Assembly (NCBI GenBank): GCA_963575645.1
Contig: OY754466.1
Span: 2,396,001 to 2,460,000, forward strand
Origin: Xanthostigma xanthostigma
Taxonomy: Eukaryota > Arthropoda > Insecta > Raphidioptera > Raphidiidae
Reading direction: 5' to 3'
Length of the DNA: 64,000 nt
This document shows, piece after piece, positions 63,995 through 64,000 of this stretch. Both the position numbers and the translations under genes were made by a program. Within the stretch, counting starts at the first letter, position 1. Each line of letters opens with the position of its first letter. The notes under the pieces were generated by a model, which was not told the DNA's origin, searched no databases, and was given only the letters and a program-made list of their open reading frames with translations.

Positions 63995-64000
63995 GTAAAC

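Larger units (their letters stand above)
63046..64000 (-). mobile_element. piggyBac-type element, 5' end outside window
   Basis: Contains the internally deleted transposase (63277-63926). CCCCTTACCGCATGAC at 63045, preceded by TTAG, may be its 3' terminus next to a decayed TTAA target; this is uncertain. TGTGCCAAATTTGGCACA at 63176-63193 is a perfect 18-bp palindrome, and CCAAATATGGCACAAG recurs at 63980. Confidence 0.6.

Overview
This is an AT-rich eukaryotic intergenic window made almost entirely of transposable-element remnants, with no intact host protein-coding gene. The organism is most likely an insect, and a moth or butterfly is the best guess. That guess rests on Helitron-like ends (a TC...CTAG element that begins TCTATACTAA and ends in a GGGTGAAACC block) and on retrotransposon 3' tails of a style I associate with Lepidoptera. 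No species can be named from the sequence alone.

Layout. 1-0.6 kb: a 46-bp minisatellite element (family A here). 1.2-1.8 kb: a terminal-inverted-repeat element. 3.3-4.3 kb: a foldback element followed by a complete Helitron-like copy (family C) with a tRNA-like segment inside. 5.0-6.0 kb: a second family A copy broken by a T-tract element (family B). 8.3-9.4 kb: two head-to-tail copies of a second Helitron-like family (D). 9.9-10.9 kb: the longest family A array. 11.1-12.4 kb: a foldback, then a TIR element with a THAP zinc-finger exon. 13-16.2 kb: LTR-like sequence, MITEs, and family B inside family C. 17.9-19.9 kb: MITEs and a broken pogo/CENP-B-type transposase. 20-23 kb: foldbacks, family C, a tRNA-derived SINE and a MITE. 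23.6-24.5 kb: a 141-bp tandem repeat that reads as protein. 25-29.9 kb: SINE, foldback, pogo-like elements, family B. 30-32 kb: two hAT-type elements, one with a recognisable transposase C-terminus. 32.5-40.2 kb: family D, foldbacks, family B, MITEs. 41-43 kb: a second THAP element and a SINE interrupted by family B. 45.3-46.5 kb: a 710-bp inverted repeat with a tRNA-like sequence in each arm, then a hAT MITE with a perfect 8-bp target duplication. 46.9-51 kb: full SINE, family D, family B, foldback, nested MITEs. 52.6-57.6 kb: TIR element, LINE tail, LTR-like sequence, hAT with a nested mariner-type foldback, family A with a higher-order repeat, and another mariner-type foldback. 58-60.4 kb: family C and a roughly 890-bp palindrome. 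62.2-64 kb: an element with tandemly amplified ends, then an internally deleted piggyBac transposase gene running off the window.

The elements share sites rather than a pathway. Nested insertions give a relative chronology, for example B into A, B into C, B into SINE, MITE into MITE, and mariner-type foldback into hAT. The most interesting items are: the T-tract element with mirrored end hairpins; the in-frame 141-bp tandem repeat; the tRNA-like cargo of a Helitron-like family; hammerhead-like motifs with a covarying stem in foldback elements; and the inverted tRNA-like pair.
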